From NCBI GenBank assembly GCA_943329105.2, contig CALQCP020000026.1, positions 1 to 16,347 on the forward strand: a stretch of DNA of 16,347 bases, read 5' to 3'. The notes beneath the pieces are model-generated. The model did not search any database, was not told where the DNA came from, and saw nothing but the letters and a program-made list of their open reading frames with translations. The first letter of the stretch is position 1. Every line of letters begins with the position of its first letter. The position numbers and the translations under genes were made by a program. This DNA is from Chitinophaga pinensis (GTDB taxonomy: Bacteria; Planctomycetota; Phycisphaerae; Phycisphaerales; SM1A02). This document shows positions 8,730-15,649 of this stretch, piece after piece.

Positions 8730-9715
8730 AGCCCCGCCGCGCCAACGATGCCATGACCGAACCCAAGCCAGGGGCTCGCACGGATGGCCTCAGCGGCGGT
8801 GCCGCGGACGGAACAACGCCCAACGATCGCCCACGCGGAATGCGCGGGCGACTGCGACGCCGCAGGGGTCGAGCGATTCCGGGTCTCAAAGTTCTTCCCA
8901 CCATGATGACTATGGCAAACCTGGTGTGTGGGTTTGCTGCCATTTATTACTCCGCGCGCGCCGGCGAAGGTGGCGGTCCCACTCCGTTTGGTTGGCATCC
9001 GCTAACCGTTGCAGGCGTGTTGGTGTTTCTGGGCATGGCTTTCGATGCTGTTGATGGATCGCTCGCGCGCCTCACGCATTCAACCAGCGATCTTGGCGCG
9101 CAACTTGATTCACTTGCCGACGTGGTGACCTTTGGTGTTGCACCCGCCTTCATGATGTTGCGACTGGTGAGTTTGTATTACGGACCGGGCGACGGTGCCA
9201 CCATCCTTGGCCCCGATACTGGCAACCTCTATCCGCGTTTGTGCTGGTCCATTGCGGCGATCTACATTTGCTGCACCGCACTGCGCTTGGCGCGTTTCAA
9301 TGTTGAAACCTCCAGCGCTTCTGAAGACGACCATCTCTGGTTCAAGGGGCTGCCGTCACCAGGCGCTGGCGGTGCCGTTGCCAGCCTCACCCTGCTCCAC
9401 CAACACCTGGTGCTGGTCACGTGGAAAGCAGAATTGCCGGCTGGCTTTGGTTCCACCAGTTCGCTGTTCATTCCTGCGGCAACGCTGCTCTGTGCGTTCG
9501 CCATGGTGAGCCCGATGCGATACCCGCACTTTGTGAACCGCTACCTGAAGGGCCGCAAGTCACTGCCAACCATGGCCGCCATGCTGGTAGTGGTGGCGAT
9601 CGCCGTGTGGTGGTTCCATGAAGCACTTGCCATTGCCATGACGGGATATGCGCTAAGTGGCCCGATTAGCAGCATGTTTCAACGCCGCCCGCCCGCAACT
9701 CCGGATGCCGCCTAG
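8726..9715 (+). CDS. pssA: CDP-diacylglycerol--serine O-phosphatidyltransferase (PssA)
   Basis: Integral membrane enzyme converting CDP-diacylglycerol and serine to phosphatidylserine and CMP, the first step toward phosphatidylethanolamine. The CDP-alcohol phosphatidyltransferase signature DG-x2-AR-x8-G-x3-D-x3-D is complete: Asp110, Gly111, Ala114, Arg115, Gly124, Asp128, Asp132. The following ADVVTFGVAPA is characteristic of the PssA group rather than PgsA. Several hydrophobic segments are visible, among them about 59-75, 93-108, 224-252 and 278-302. At 329 residues it exceeds the usual 230-290, partly because of a basic N-terminal tail of about 50 residues (GRLRRRRGR) that is presumably cytoplasmic. 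An internal ATG at codon 10 is an alternative start. It is the last gene of the ATGA-coupled run, with trpB 63 bp downstream on the same strand. Confidence 0.93.
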   Translation: MKPRRANDAMTEPKPGARTDGLSGGAADGTTPNDRPRGMRGRLRRRRGRAIPGLKVLPTMMTMANLVCGFAAIYYSARAGEGGGPTPFGWHPLTVAGVLVFLGMAFDAVDGSLARLTHSTSDLGAQLDSLADVVTFGVAPAFMMLRLVSLYYGPGDGATILGPDTGNLYPRLCWSIAAIYICCTALRLARFNVETSSASEDDHLWFKGLPSPGAGGAVASLTLLHQHLVLVTWKAELPAGFGSTSSLFIPAATLLCAFAMVSPMRYPHFVNRYLKGRKSLPTMAAMLVVVAIAVWWFHEALAIAMTGYALSGPISSMFQRRPPATPDAA

Positions 9716-9737
9716 GATCAATTCCGTGTTGTTGACT

Positions 9738-9750
9738 GCTCGCCGCGAGC
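9738..9750. promoter_or_regulatory. Short perfect hairpin between pssA and trpB
   Basis: The 63-bp gap between pssA and trpB contains GCTCG-CCG-CGAGC, a 5-bp perfect stem with a 3-base loop, beginning 22 bp after the pssA stop. There is no T-tract after it, so it is not a classical intrinsic terminator. A TTGACT at 9732-9737 just before it resembles a -35 box, but the matching -10 position reads TGGCCA. It may be a weak RNA structure or operator, or chance. Confidence 0.2.
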
Positions 9751-9778
9751 GCCTTGGCCATCCACTGAAATTGTTCCC

Positions 9779-10984
9779 ATGAGCACCATGCAGATCGCGC
9801 CCACCGTTCCTGATTCCCGCGGCCGCTTTGGTCGCTTCGGCGGTCGGTATGTGCCAGAGACGCTGGTGCCTGCGCTGGAAGAGCTTGAGGCCGCGTACCA
9901 CGCCGCGATGGCGGATCCGTCCTTCAAGGCGGAACTTGATGAATTGCTGCGCGACTTTGTGGGACGCGCCACGCCGCTGACGGAAGCGCCCCGCCTCACC
10001 GCCCATGCTGGTGGCGCGCGCATTGTGTTAAAGCGCGAAGACCTTGCGCATACCGGCGCACACAAGATCAATAACACCATGGGCCAGGCGCTCTTGGCCA
10101 TGCGCATGGGTAAGAAGCGAATCATCGCTGAGACCGGCGCTGGCCAGCACGGCGTGGCCACCGCCACCGCGTGCGCGCACTTCGGTCTGCCCTGCGAGAT
10201 TTACATGGGTGCGGAAGACATCCGCCGGCAGTCGCTCAATGTGTTCCGCATGCGGCTCATGGGCGCGAAGGTCAATGAAGTCACCACCGGCAGCCGCACG
10301 CTGAAGGACGCCACCAATGAGGCGATGCGTGACTGGATGGGCTCGGTCGGTGAGACCCACTACATCCTGGGCAGCGTGGTTGGTCCGCATCCGTTCCCGA
10401 TGATCGTGCGTGATTTCCAGAGCGTGATCGGTCGCGAATGTCGGGCGCAATGCATTGAGCGGTACGGACGACTGCCAGACGCAGTGGTGGCATGCGTCGG
10501 CGGCGGTTCGAACGCGGCGGGCATCTTTGCGCCGTTTGTTGGGGATTCAAGCGTCAAGCTCGTGGGTGTTGAAGCTGGCGGACGCGGGCCGGGCGCCGGC
10601 AACCACGCTGCGCCGCTCGCGCACGGGACGCCGGGCGTGCTGCACGGCTCGCTCAGTTATGTGCTGCAAGATCCGTCCGGGCAGACTGCTGATGTTCACA
10701 GTTGCAGCGCGGGGCTTGACTATCCAGGCGTGGGGCCAGAGCACAGTCACTGGAAGGATTCCGGCCGGGTGCATTATGTGGCGGCTACGGACGCGGAGGC
10801 GCTTGATGCCTTCGACCTACTCGCCCGCACCGAGGGAATTATCCCGGCGCTTGAGACGAGCCATGCCGTGCATGCGGCGGTGGTGCTGGCGCGCACGCTG
10901 CGCCCGGATGCCATTGTGGTGATCAACGTGAGTGGTCGCGGTGACAAGGACGTGAATGAAGTGATTCGCTTGCGCGGTGGCTGA
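9779..10984 (+). CDS. trpB: Tryptophan synthase beta chain
   Basis: PLP enzyme that condenses indole with L-serine to make L-tryptophan, normally as an alpha2-beta2 complex with TrpA. The 401 residues match the family's usual length of about 400. Visible features are the N-terminal GRFGRFGGRYVPETL, the PLP lysine in HTGAHKINNT (Lys96), the ETGAGQHGVATA loop with the catalytic Glu118, the phosphate-binding GGGSNAAG (241-248), AGLDYPGVGPEH (311-322) and SGRGDKD (385-391). All are typical of the classical TrpB1 type, which depends on TrpA. No trpA or other trp gene is in the window, so it is either stand-alone or separated from its partners. No leader peptide with tandem Trp codons or T-box is visible in the 63-bp upstream gap, and no Shine-Dalgarno sequence precedes the ATG. 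Confidence 0.97.
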   Translation: MSTMQIAPTVPDSRGRFGRFGGRYVPETLVPALEELEAAYHAAMADPSFKAELDELLRDFVGRATPLTEAPRLTAHAGGARIVLKREDLAHTGAHKINNTMGQALLAMRMGKKRIIAETGAGQHGVATATACAHFGLPCEIYMGAEDIRRQSLNVFRMRLMGAKVNEVTTGSRTLKDATNEAMRDWMGSVGETHYILGSVVGPHPFPMIVRDFQSVIGRECRAQCIERYGRLPDAVVACVGGGSNAAGIFAPFVGDSSVKLVGVEAGGRGPGAGNHAAPLAHGTPGVLHGSLSYVLQDPSGQTADVHSCSAGLDYPGVGPEHSHWKDSGRVHYVAATDAEALDAFDLLARTEGIIPALETSHAVHAAVVLARTLRPDAIVVINVSGRGDKDVNEVIRLRGG

Positions 10985-11127
10985 TATAGGGGCGCGCGCG
11001 CAATCGTGACACACGCGACAGCCGTCGTGGCGCAAGTTTCCATAGGAAGGCCGGGCTTGACCGATATGCTTCATGCAAAGCGTGGCGTATTGACGCGCCG
11101 CTGCGTGATTCCATGGAGCATTGCCCG
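10985..11127 (+). other. Intergenic region between trpB and dacB
   Basis: 143 bp with no gene. A weak stem CGAC-AGCC-GTCG lies at about 11018-11029 without a T-tract. TTGACC at 11057-11062 resembles a -35 box, but positions 16-18 bp downstream give no -10-like hexamer. The dacB promoter is likely here but cannot be pinpointed by eye. Confidence 0.4.
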
Positions 11128-12705
11128 ATGAATGTGAAGTCAATCGTTGTACTGGTCACTACCGCTTCGTTCACCATTGGAGCCTTTGCCCTCCCTGCCG
11201 GTGCCACGTCCGCTACACACCTCGAGCGTGCCAAGCAAAAGGGGCAAACGACTGCCAAGCCCGGTGCATCACTTGGTGCGGCCATCCAAGCCGCCGTGGA
11301 TGCCAGCGGCCTGAAGAACGCAAGCATCGGCGTGAGCGTGCGCGAGGTCGGCTCCGGCGCGGCAGTTGCTGATATCAGTGGCGCGCGGCTGATGACGCCT
11401 GCAAGCAACATGAAGGTGCTCACCACGGCTGCCGCGCTGCGCGTATTGGGCGCTGATTGGAAGTTCAGTACGCGGCTCGTTGGTAACAAGGATCGCCTGA
11501 CGGTGATTGCTGACGGTGACCCATCGCTTGGCGATCCAGAAATCTTGGATGAGATTGTCCACACCGACGCTGCCGGCGTGAGGAAACAAGGTCTCACCAC
11601 TGAGGAACTCATCGACATTTGGGCCGCGGCTACCAAGCGCGCCGGCATGACGCAAGTGCGCGAACTGGTGGTCGATGACCGCATCTTTGACCGTGAGTTC
11701 ACGCATCCCGGTTGGCCGGCGGATCAGCTGGATGAGAAGTATTGCGCAGAGATTGCCGGGCTCACCTTCAGTGTCAACCTACTGCAAGCGCGAGTGACCG
11801 CCGCTGGAAATCGACCGGAGATCGCTACTTGGATGCCCGCCGCTCCGTGGCTGGAGGTGGACGCAGCCAAGGCCACCGCCATCAACGGGAAGAATTCCAA
11901 GCAGAACCTCTGGATCGGCCGCACGGATTCTCCGTGGCGCTTCACTTTGAATGGAAACATGAAAGCCGTGCCCGTGGAGCCCATTGCAGTCTGCGTTCGT
12001 GACATGCCCACGTTCTTTGCGCGCTATGTTTCGGAGCGCATGCGCTTAGCGGGCGTGAATGTGGCGAGCGCGCGTATTGCCACTGCCGCTGACCCAGCCG
12101 TAAGTGCGAGCGGCGCAGTGCCCGGCGACACCGTCGGACCGCCCATCACCACTGCCCTCGCGCGCGTGGTGAAGCAGTGCAATACGGAGAGCCAGAACTT
12201 GTATGCAGAGAGCCTCCTCAAGCGGATCGGCGCGAAGCGATCCGGGCAGAGCGGGACATGGGCGAACGGCGCGGCTGCGATTGCAGCAGAAGTTGATGCG
12301 GCGCTCGGAGCCGGCACCGCGGCGAAGGGTCTGGTGGTCGCGGACGGCAGCGGGCTCTGCAAGGAAGATCGCGTGGCACCAAACTTGATGACCGCGTGGC
12401 TACGCGCCACCGCCACCGACGCAAAGATCAGCCAAGCATTCATCAATAGCCTGGCGGTTGCTGGTGTCAGCGGCACCGTGCAGAAGCGATTTAAGGGCTT
12501 AGATACTGAGCATGTCTTTGTGCCGTGCAAGACTGGCTACATCAATGGCGTCTGCTGCCTGAGTGGGTTCGTTGGTCGCCCCGGCGAGACGCCCCGCTTT
12601 GCGTTCAGCGTGCTGTGCAATGACCTCACCAAGGACAAGGACGGCGTGGGGAAAGCGAAGGCACTCCAGGAGAAGATTGTGATGATTCTGGCTGCGGGGA
12701 TGTGA
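11128..12705 (+). CDS. dacB: D-alanyl-D-alanine carboxypeptidase/endopeptidase, S13 family (PBP4 type)
   Basis: Periplasmic penicillin-binding protein that trims or cleaves peptidoglycan peptide cross-links. The 525-residue reading has a signal peptide (MNVKSIVVLVTTASFTIGAF, likely cut near AGA-TS). All three active-site motifs are present: SNMK (Ser93, Lys96) in MTPASNMKVLTTAAAL, SQN (355-357) in CNTESQNLYAESLL, and KTG (468-470) in PCKTGYINGV. The S13 landmarks DGDPSLG and VADGSGLCKEDRV are also seen. A large inserted domain between the first two motifs is typical of the family. An ATG 15 bp upstream (11113) is an alternative start. The protein has seven or more cysteines, including adjacent Cys476-Cys477 just after KTG, which is more than most S13 enzymes carry. 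It ends 3 bp before the convergent toxin gene, so no terminator fits between them. Confidence 0.93.
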   Translation: MNVKSIVVLVTTASFTIGAFALPAGATSATHLERAKQKGQTTAKPGASLGAAIQAAVDASGLKNASIGVSVREVGSGAAVADISGARLMTPASNMKVLTTAAALRVLGADWKFSTRLVGNKDRLTVIADGDPSLGDPEILDEIVHTDAAGVRKQGLTTEELIDIWAAATKRAGMTQVRELVVDDRIFDREFTHPGWPADQLDEKYCAEIAGLTFSVNLLQARVTAAGNRPEIATWMPAAPWLEVDAAKATAINGKNSKQNLWIGRTDSPWRFTLNGNMKAVPVEPIAVCVRDMPTFFARYVSERMRLAGVNVASARIATAADPAVSASGAVPGDTVGPPITTALARVVKQCNTESQNLYAESLLKRIGAKRSGQSGTWANGAAAIAAEVDAALGAGTAAKGLVVADGSGLCKEDRVAPNLMTAWLRATATDAKISQAFINSLAVAGVSGTVQKRFKGLDTEHVFVPCKTGYINGVCCLSGFVGRPGETPRFAFSVLCNDLTKDKDGVGKAKALQEKIVMILAAGM

Positions 12706-12708
12706 TAT

Positions 12709-13134
12709 TCACACCGCCGCGTGCCACGGGTCAACAAGCGCCAGACCGGTGTCAGCGAAGTGACGGATATTGCGTGTGGCAAGCGTCGCTCGACGCGCCG
12801 CGATGATGCCGGCGATCTGAGCATCACGCATGTCAACGGGACGACCGAGCGCGCGCTGTCGTGCTGCAATCGTCCCGGCAGCAGCGGCGGCGGGCGCGTC
12901 GAAATCCAAGATGCGTCCTTGCATGTCCACGTAGACCGCCTGGTGAAATGCGTTCTGAAGCGCGGTCTTGCGTTCGCCGTCAGGCAACACGTCCAACCCA
13001 AACTGCACCTCAACGAGCGTGATACTGGTGGTCCAAATGGACTCGGCTGCCAGACCGTTCAGCCAGCGCACCACCGCGCGGTCCGGCTCCGCTCGCATGA
13101 GCGCCGACAGCACGTTGGTGTCCAGAACGATCAT
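12709..13134 (-). CDS. vapC: PIN-domain ribonuclease toxin (VapC/FitB family)
   Basis: Toxin of a type II toxin-antitoxin pair; the family cleaves RNA, often tRNA, with Mg2+ held by conserved acids. The 141 residues match the family. The start MIVLDTNVLSALM carries Asp5; Glu42 lies in TSITLVEVQFGL; Asp104 lies in MRDAQIAGI. The ending LATRNIRHFADTGLALVDPW is typical of the FitB subgroup; the fourth acidic position reads His125 in this motif, a variant seen in the subgroup as far as I recall. The start codon overlaps the antitoxin stop as ATGA, so the toxin is translated after and with the antitoxin. It is on the strand opposite dacB and recQ. Confidence 0.93.
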   Translation of the reverse strand: MIVLDTNVLSALMRAEPDRAVVRWLNGLAAESIWTTSITLVEVQFGLDVLPDGERKTALQNAFHQAVYVDMQGRILDFDAPAAAAAGTIAARQRALGRPVDMRDAQIAGIIAARRATLATRNIRHFADTGLALVDPWHAAV

Positions 13135-13406
13135 TGACCGAAGCTCGGCGGTTCGATGGTTCGCGTTGGGAGTTGCGCAAGGTCTTCCGTCAGCCCGATG
13201 CGTGCAAAGCGTTCGGAAATGCGCGTTCCGAGTGGTTGCACAGGCGCCGGGCGCGCCGCACTTGCAAGCACGGACGAACGGAGAATCTGCCGCACTTCTT
13301 CTTCCATGCTGCAGCCGTGAAGTTCGGCCAGCGCGCGGATTCGGTCGCGGATGTCATCCTCAAGGTTTCTGACAATGAGTTGTGCCATGAGAATGAATGA
13401 TAGCAT
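13131..13406 (-). CDS. vapB: FitA-like ribbon-helix-helix antitoxin
   Basis: Antitoxin partner of the adjoining PIN toxin: it binds the toxin through its C-terminal tail and represses the operon through its N-terminal ribbon-helix-helix domain. The domain reads MAQLIVRNLEDDIRDRIR followed by AELHGCSMEEEVRQILR, typical of FitA-type antitoxins. The C-terminal tail (GTRISERFARIGL onwards) would wrap the toxin. Two starts are possible. ATG 13406 adds MLSFIL before MAQLIV and has an AAAGGAG Shine-Dalgarno at 5-base spacing, so it was chosen. ATG 13388 matches the family's usual N-terminus but would place that ribosome binding site 23 bases away. The chosen form has 91 residues. Confidence 0.9.
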   Translation of the reverse strand: MLSFILMAQLIVRNLEDDIRDRIRALAELHGCSMEEEVRQILRSSVLASAARPAPVQPLGTRISERFARIGLTEDLAQLPTRTIEPPSFGQ

Positions 13407-13411
13407 GATAT

Positions 13412-13418
13412 CTCCTTT
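13412..13418 (-). promoter_or_regulatory. Strong Shine-Dalgarno sequence of vapB
   Basis: AAAGGAG on the minus strand, 5 bases before ATG 13406. No other gene start in the window has a comparable site at normal spacing. It decides the antitoxin start and suggests a different origin from the neighbours. Confidence 0.75.
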
Positions 13419-13425
13419 GTTCAAG

Positions 13426-13442
13426 TGAAATCTATTGAAATC
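13426..13442. promoter_or_regulatory. Tandem 7-bp repeats, candidate VapB operator
   Basis: TGAAATC occurs twice, at 13426-13432 and 13436-13442, with a 10-bp period, one helical turn. A partly overlapping inverted pair TTCAA/TTGAA lies at 13420-13424 and 13435-13439. The repeats lie just upstream of the vapB Shine-Dalgarno sequence. Ribbon-helix-helix antitoxins usually bind such short repeats on one DNA face to autorepress their operon. The surrounding 13390-13445 is conspicuously AT-rich compared with the rest of the window. Confidence 0.5.
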
Positions 13443-13503
13443 CGTCAGCCAGATCACCATACGTCCAGATTGCGCCATCACCCAGAATGACGCGGAATTC
13501 CAT
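13432..13503 (-). CDS. Possible 23-codon small ORF ahead of vapB
   Basis: An ATG at 13503 on the minus strand opens a 23-residue reading that ends in TAG 25 bp before the vapB start. It begins MEFRVILGDGAIWTYGDL and has the look of a real folded-protein segment rather than the Arg/Pro-rich shadows seen elsewhere. It lies wholly in the 170-bp gap between vapB and recQ, so it is not a shadow of recQ. No Shine-Dalgarno sequence precedes it. It could be a leader peptide of the toxin-antitoxin operon, a remnant of a decayed gene, or chance. Confidence 0.25.
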   Translation of the reverse strand: MEFRVILGDGAIWTYGDLADGFQ

Positions 13504-13576
13504 CGATGAACTTCGGAGCCGTGCGTTTCCGCCGTGATTCACGAATGTGCCTGCACGCACCCCTAGACTCCACCGG

Positions 13577-15544
13577 ATGCGAACGGACTCGCTCATTCCC
13601 GCGCAGGACGCGCACGGGTCGGACGCCTTCGGGCCGGACCACCCGGGCCTTGATGCCGCTGTCTTTGACGACATCCAACGCGTCTGGGGATTCGACACCC
13701 TGCGTCCGCTGCAGGCCGAAGCGATCGCCGCAGGCATTGCAGGCCGCGACAGTTTGGTGGTGATGCCAACGGGCGGCGGCAAGAGCCTCTGCTACCAAGT
13801 GCCACCGCTCGCCGCCGCGCGTGCTGGCGATACGCGCATCGATGTCTGCGTGAGCCCGCTCATTGCCTTGATGAAAGACCAAGTGGATGGACTGCGCACC
13901 AACGGCTACCCCGCCGCGTCGCTGCATTCGGGCATGACCAACGAAGAGCGTGATGACGTGCGTCGCGCCGTTCGCGCTGGCGAAGTGCGCTTGTTGTTCG
14001 TGTCGCCGGAACGCCTGCTGGCGCCGGGGTTCGATACATGGCTCGGCAGCGTGGGTGTACGCGCCATTGCCATTGATGAGGCGCACTGCATCAGTCAGTG
14101 GGGGCACGATTTCCGACCCGAGTATCGGCAACTCAAGCAACTGCGACGCATGTTCCCAGGGGTCAGCCTGCACGCATGCACCGCCACCGCCGCGCCGCCA
14201 GTGCGCGATGACATCGTTGCGCAGCTGGAATTGATCGATCCGCTGGTATTGGTTGGGAATTTCGATCGCCCCAACCTGATTTACCGCATCGAACCGCGCA
14301 TTGATGGGCGCAAGCAGATTTTGGGCGTTCTTGAGCGGCATCGTGGCGACGCGGTGATTGTCTATTGCATGAGCCGCAAGGAGACGGAGGCGATCGCGGA
14401 GTACCTGAGCAAAGAGAAATTCAATGCGGCGTGCTACCACGCGGGGATGACTTCGATCCAGCGCTCCAAGGTGCAGGAGCGATTCACCGCTGAGAAGCTT
14501 GACATTGTGGTGGCCACCGTGGCGTTCGGTATGGGCATTGATCGCAGCAACGTGCGCGCGGTGGTGCACATGACTATTCCAAAGAGCATCGAGCATTACC
14601 AGCAGGAAACCGGGCGTGCTGGGCGCGACGGCCTGGAGAGCGAATGCGTGCTGTTCCATTCATACGCTGATGTGGTGAAGTGGAATTCCATCACTGAGCG
14701 CAGCACCAACGAGGCGCGCGCGCGACTGGATGAGGAGGGTGCGGACGCCGAGGCGTACGAGGCGCTTGATGCGTCCGTGGCGCAAGGTCGCGTGCAACTT
14801 GAAGCGATGCAGCGGATGGCAAGCGGCGCGGTGTGCCGGCATCGATGGCTTGTGGAGCATTTCGGGCAGCGTTACGAGCCAATTGCGCGCGAAAGCCGCG
14901 CCGGTGACGCGAACGGTTGCGGCGCGTGTGACGTGTGCATGCAAGAAGTGCGCATGGCCACCGATTCCACCACCGTGGCGCGCAAACTGCTGAGCGCAGT
15001 GGTGCGTACCGGTCAGCGCTACGGCGCTTCGTATGTGGCGGATGTGGTGCGCGGCGCGGAGACCGAGGAAGTGGCGCGGCGCGGGCATGCTTCGCTGCCG
15101 ACGTACGGAGCGCTCAAGGATGATGACAAGAAGACGCTGACCAATTACATCTTCCAGTTGGTGGAGCGCGGATTGCTTGCGCGTACCGATGACGAACACC
15201 CAGTGCTGGTGTTGACCGTGGAGGGGCATCGCGCCCTGCGCGGCGAGATGGAAGTAGCACTGCGCGCGCCGCCGCGTGGGCGTGGGCGCAAGCATGCAAC
15301 CGCAGCAGCGGTGCACGGCGCGCATGAAGTGGACGCCTCGCTCTTTGATCGCTTGCGCACCTTGCGGCGCGAACTTGCCACCACGCGCGGCGTACCGCCG
15401 TACGTGATCTTTAGCGATGCAACGCTCATGGAGATGGCTGCTCGAAAGCCGCAGTCACTCAATGAATTTGCAGAGATCAAGGGCGTGGGCGAGAAGAAGC
15501 TGGCAGACCTGGGGCTGACGTTCTTACGTGTGATTAATGAGTAA
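13577..15544 (+). CDS. recQ: ATP-dependent DNA helicase RecQ
   Basis: 3'-5' superfamily 2 DNA helicase acting in recombination and repair. The 655-residue reading from ATG 13577 has the full domain set. Walker A is MPTGGGKS (63-70), followed by SPLIALMKDQV (93-103), DEAH (167-170) with CISQWGHDFRPEY, and CTATA (201-205). The second RecA domain has VYCMSRKETE (262-271), ATVAFGMGIDR (313-323) and the motif VI QETGRAGRDG (343-352). Four zinc-binding cysteines are seen at 420, 448, 451 and 454, then a winged-helix domain. An HRDC domain occupies about 588-655 (SLFDRLRTLRREL, IKGVGEKKL). Between the helicase core and the first zinc Cys, residues 370-415 are longer and more acidic than in E. coli RecQ. 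A GTG at 13547 would add 10 residues. No Shine-Dalgarno sequence is seen at either start. Confidence 0.96.
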   Translation: MRTDSLIPAQDAHGSDAFGPDHPGLDAAVFDDIQRVWGFDTLRPLQAEAIAAGIAGRDSLVVMPTGGGKSLCYQVPPLAAARAGDTRIDVCVSPLIALMKDQVDGLRTNGYPAASLHSGMTNEERDDVRRAVRAGEVRLLFVSPERLLAPGFDTWLGSVGVRAIAIDEAHCISQWGHDFRPEYRQLKQLRRMFPGVSLHACTATAAPPVRDDIVAQLELIDPLVLVGNFDRPNLIYRIEPRIDGRKQILGVLERHRGDAVIVYCMSRKETEAIAEYLSKEKFNAACYHAGMTSIQRSKVQERFTAEKLDIVVATVAFGMGIDRSNVRAVVHMTIPKSIEHYQQETGRAGRDGLESECVLFHSYADVVKWNSITERSTNEARARLDEEGADAEAYEALDASVAQGRVQLEAMQRMASGAVCRHRWLVEHFGQRYEPIARESRAGDANGCGACDVCMQEVRMATDSTTVARKLLSAVVRTGQRYGASYVADVVRGAETEEVARRGHASLPTYGALKDDDKKTLTNYIFQLVERGLLARTDDEHPVLVLTVEGHRALRGEMEVALRAPPRGRGRKHATAAAVHGAHEVDASLFDRLRTLRRELATTRGVPPYVIFSDATLMEMAARKPQSLNEFAEIKGVGEKKLADLGLTFLRVINE

Positions 15545-15649
15545 CTCGTAAAGCGCTGTTCGGCGTGCACGGCTTGCGCGGCCCGCCCCATCCGCCCGTC
15601 ATTCATGCCGCCTCATCCAAGACCGGATTGAGATGAACGGCTTTACGAG
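15545..15649. repeat. 10-bp inverted repeats bracketing the recQ/scpA convergent gap
   Basis: CTCGTAAAGC at 15545-15554 and its exact reverse complement GCTTTACGAG at 15640-15649 lie 85 bp apart. The first begins at the base after the recQ stop codon; the second covers the scpA stop. Within the gap there is a weaker stem TCATC..GATGA (15613-15636). No T-tract follows, so a standard intrinsic terminator is not clear. It may be a bidirectional termination structure or the ends of a tiny non-coding element. Confidence 0.4.

Noticed and set aside
11057..11062. TTGACC as a sigma-70 -35 box for dacB
   Set aside because: No -10-like hexamer lies 16-18 bp downstream, so a promoter cannot be called.
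10923..11702. 259-codon minus-strand ORF over the trpB-dacB junction
   Set aside because: It is antisense to trpB's end and dacB's start, Ser/Arg-rich and without a domain.
13478..14659. 393-codon minus-strand ORF opposite recQ
   Set aside because: It lies antisense to well-supported RecQ motifs and has the His/Arg/Ala-rich composition of a shadow frame in high-GC DNA; no domain is recognisable.
14660..15325. 221-codon minus-strand ORF opposite the recQ C-terminal region
   Set aside because: Antisense shadow of RecQ zinc and HRDC regions; His/Arg-rich and without family features.
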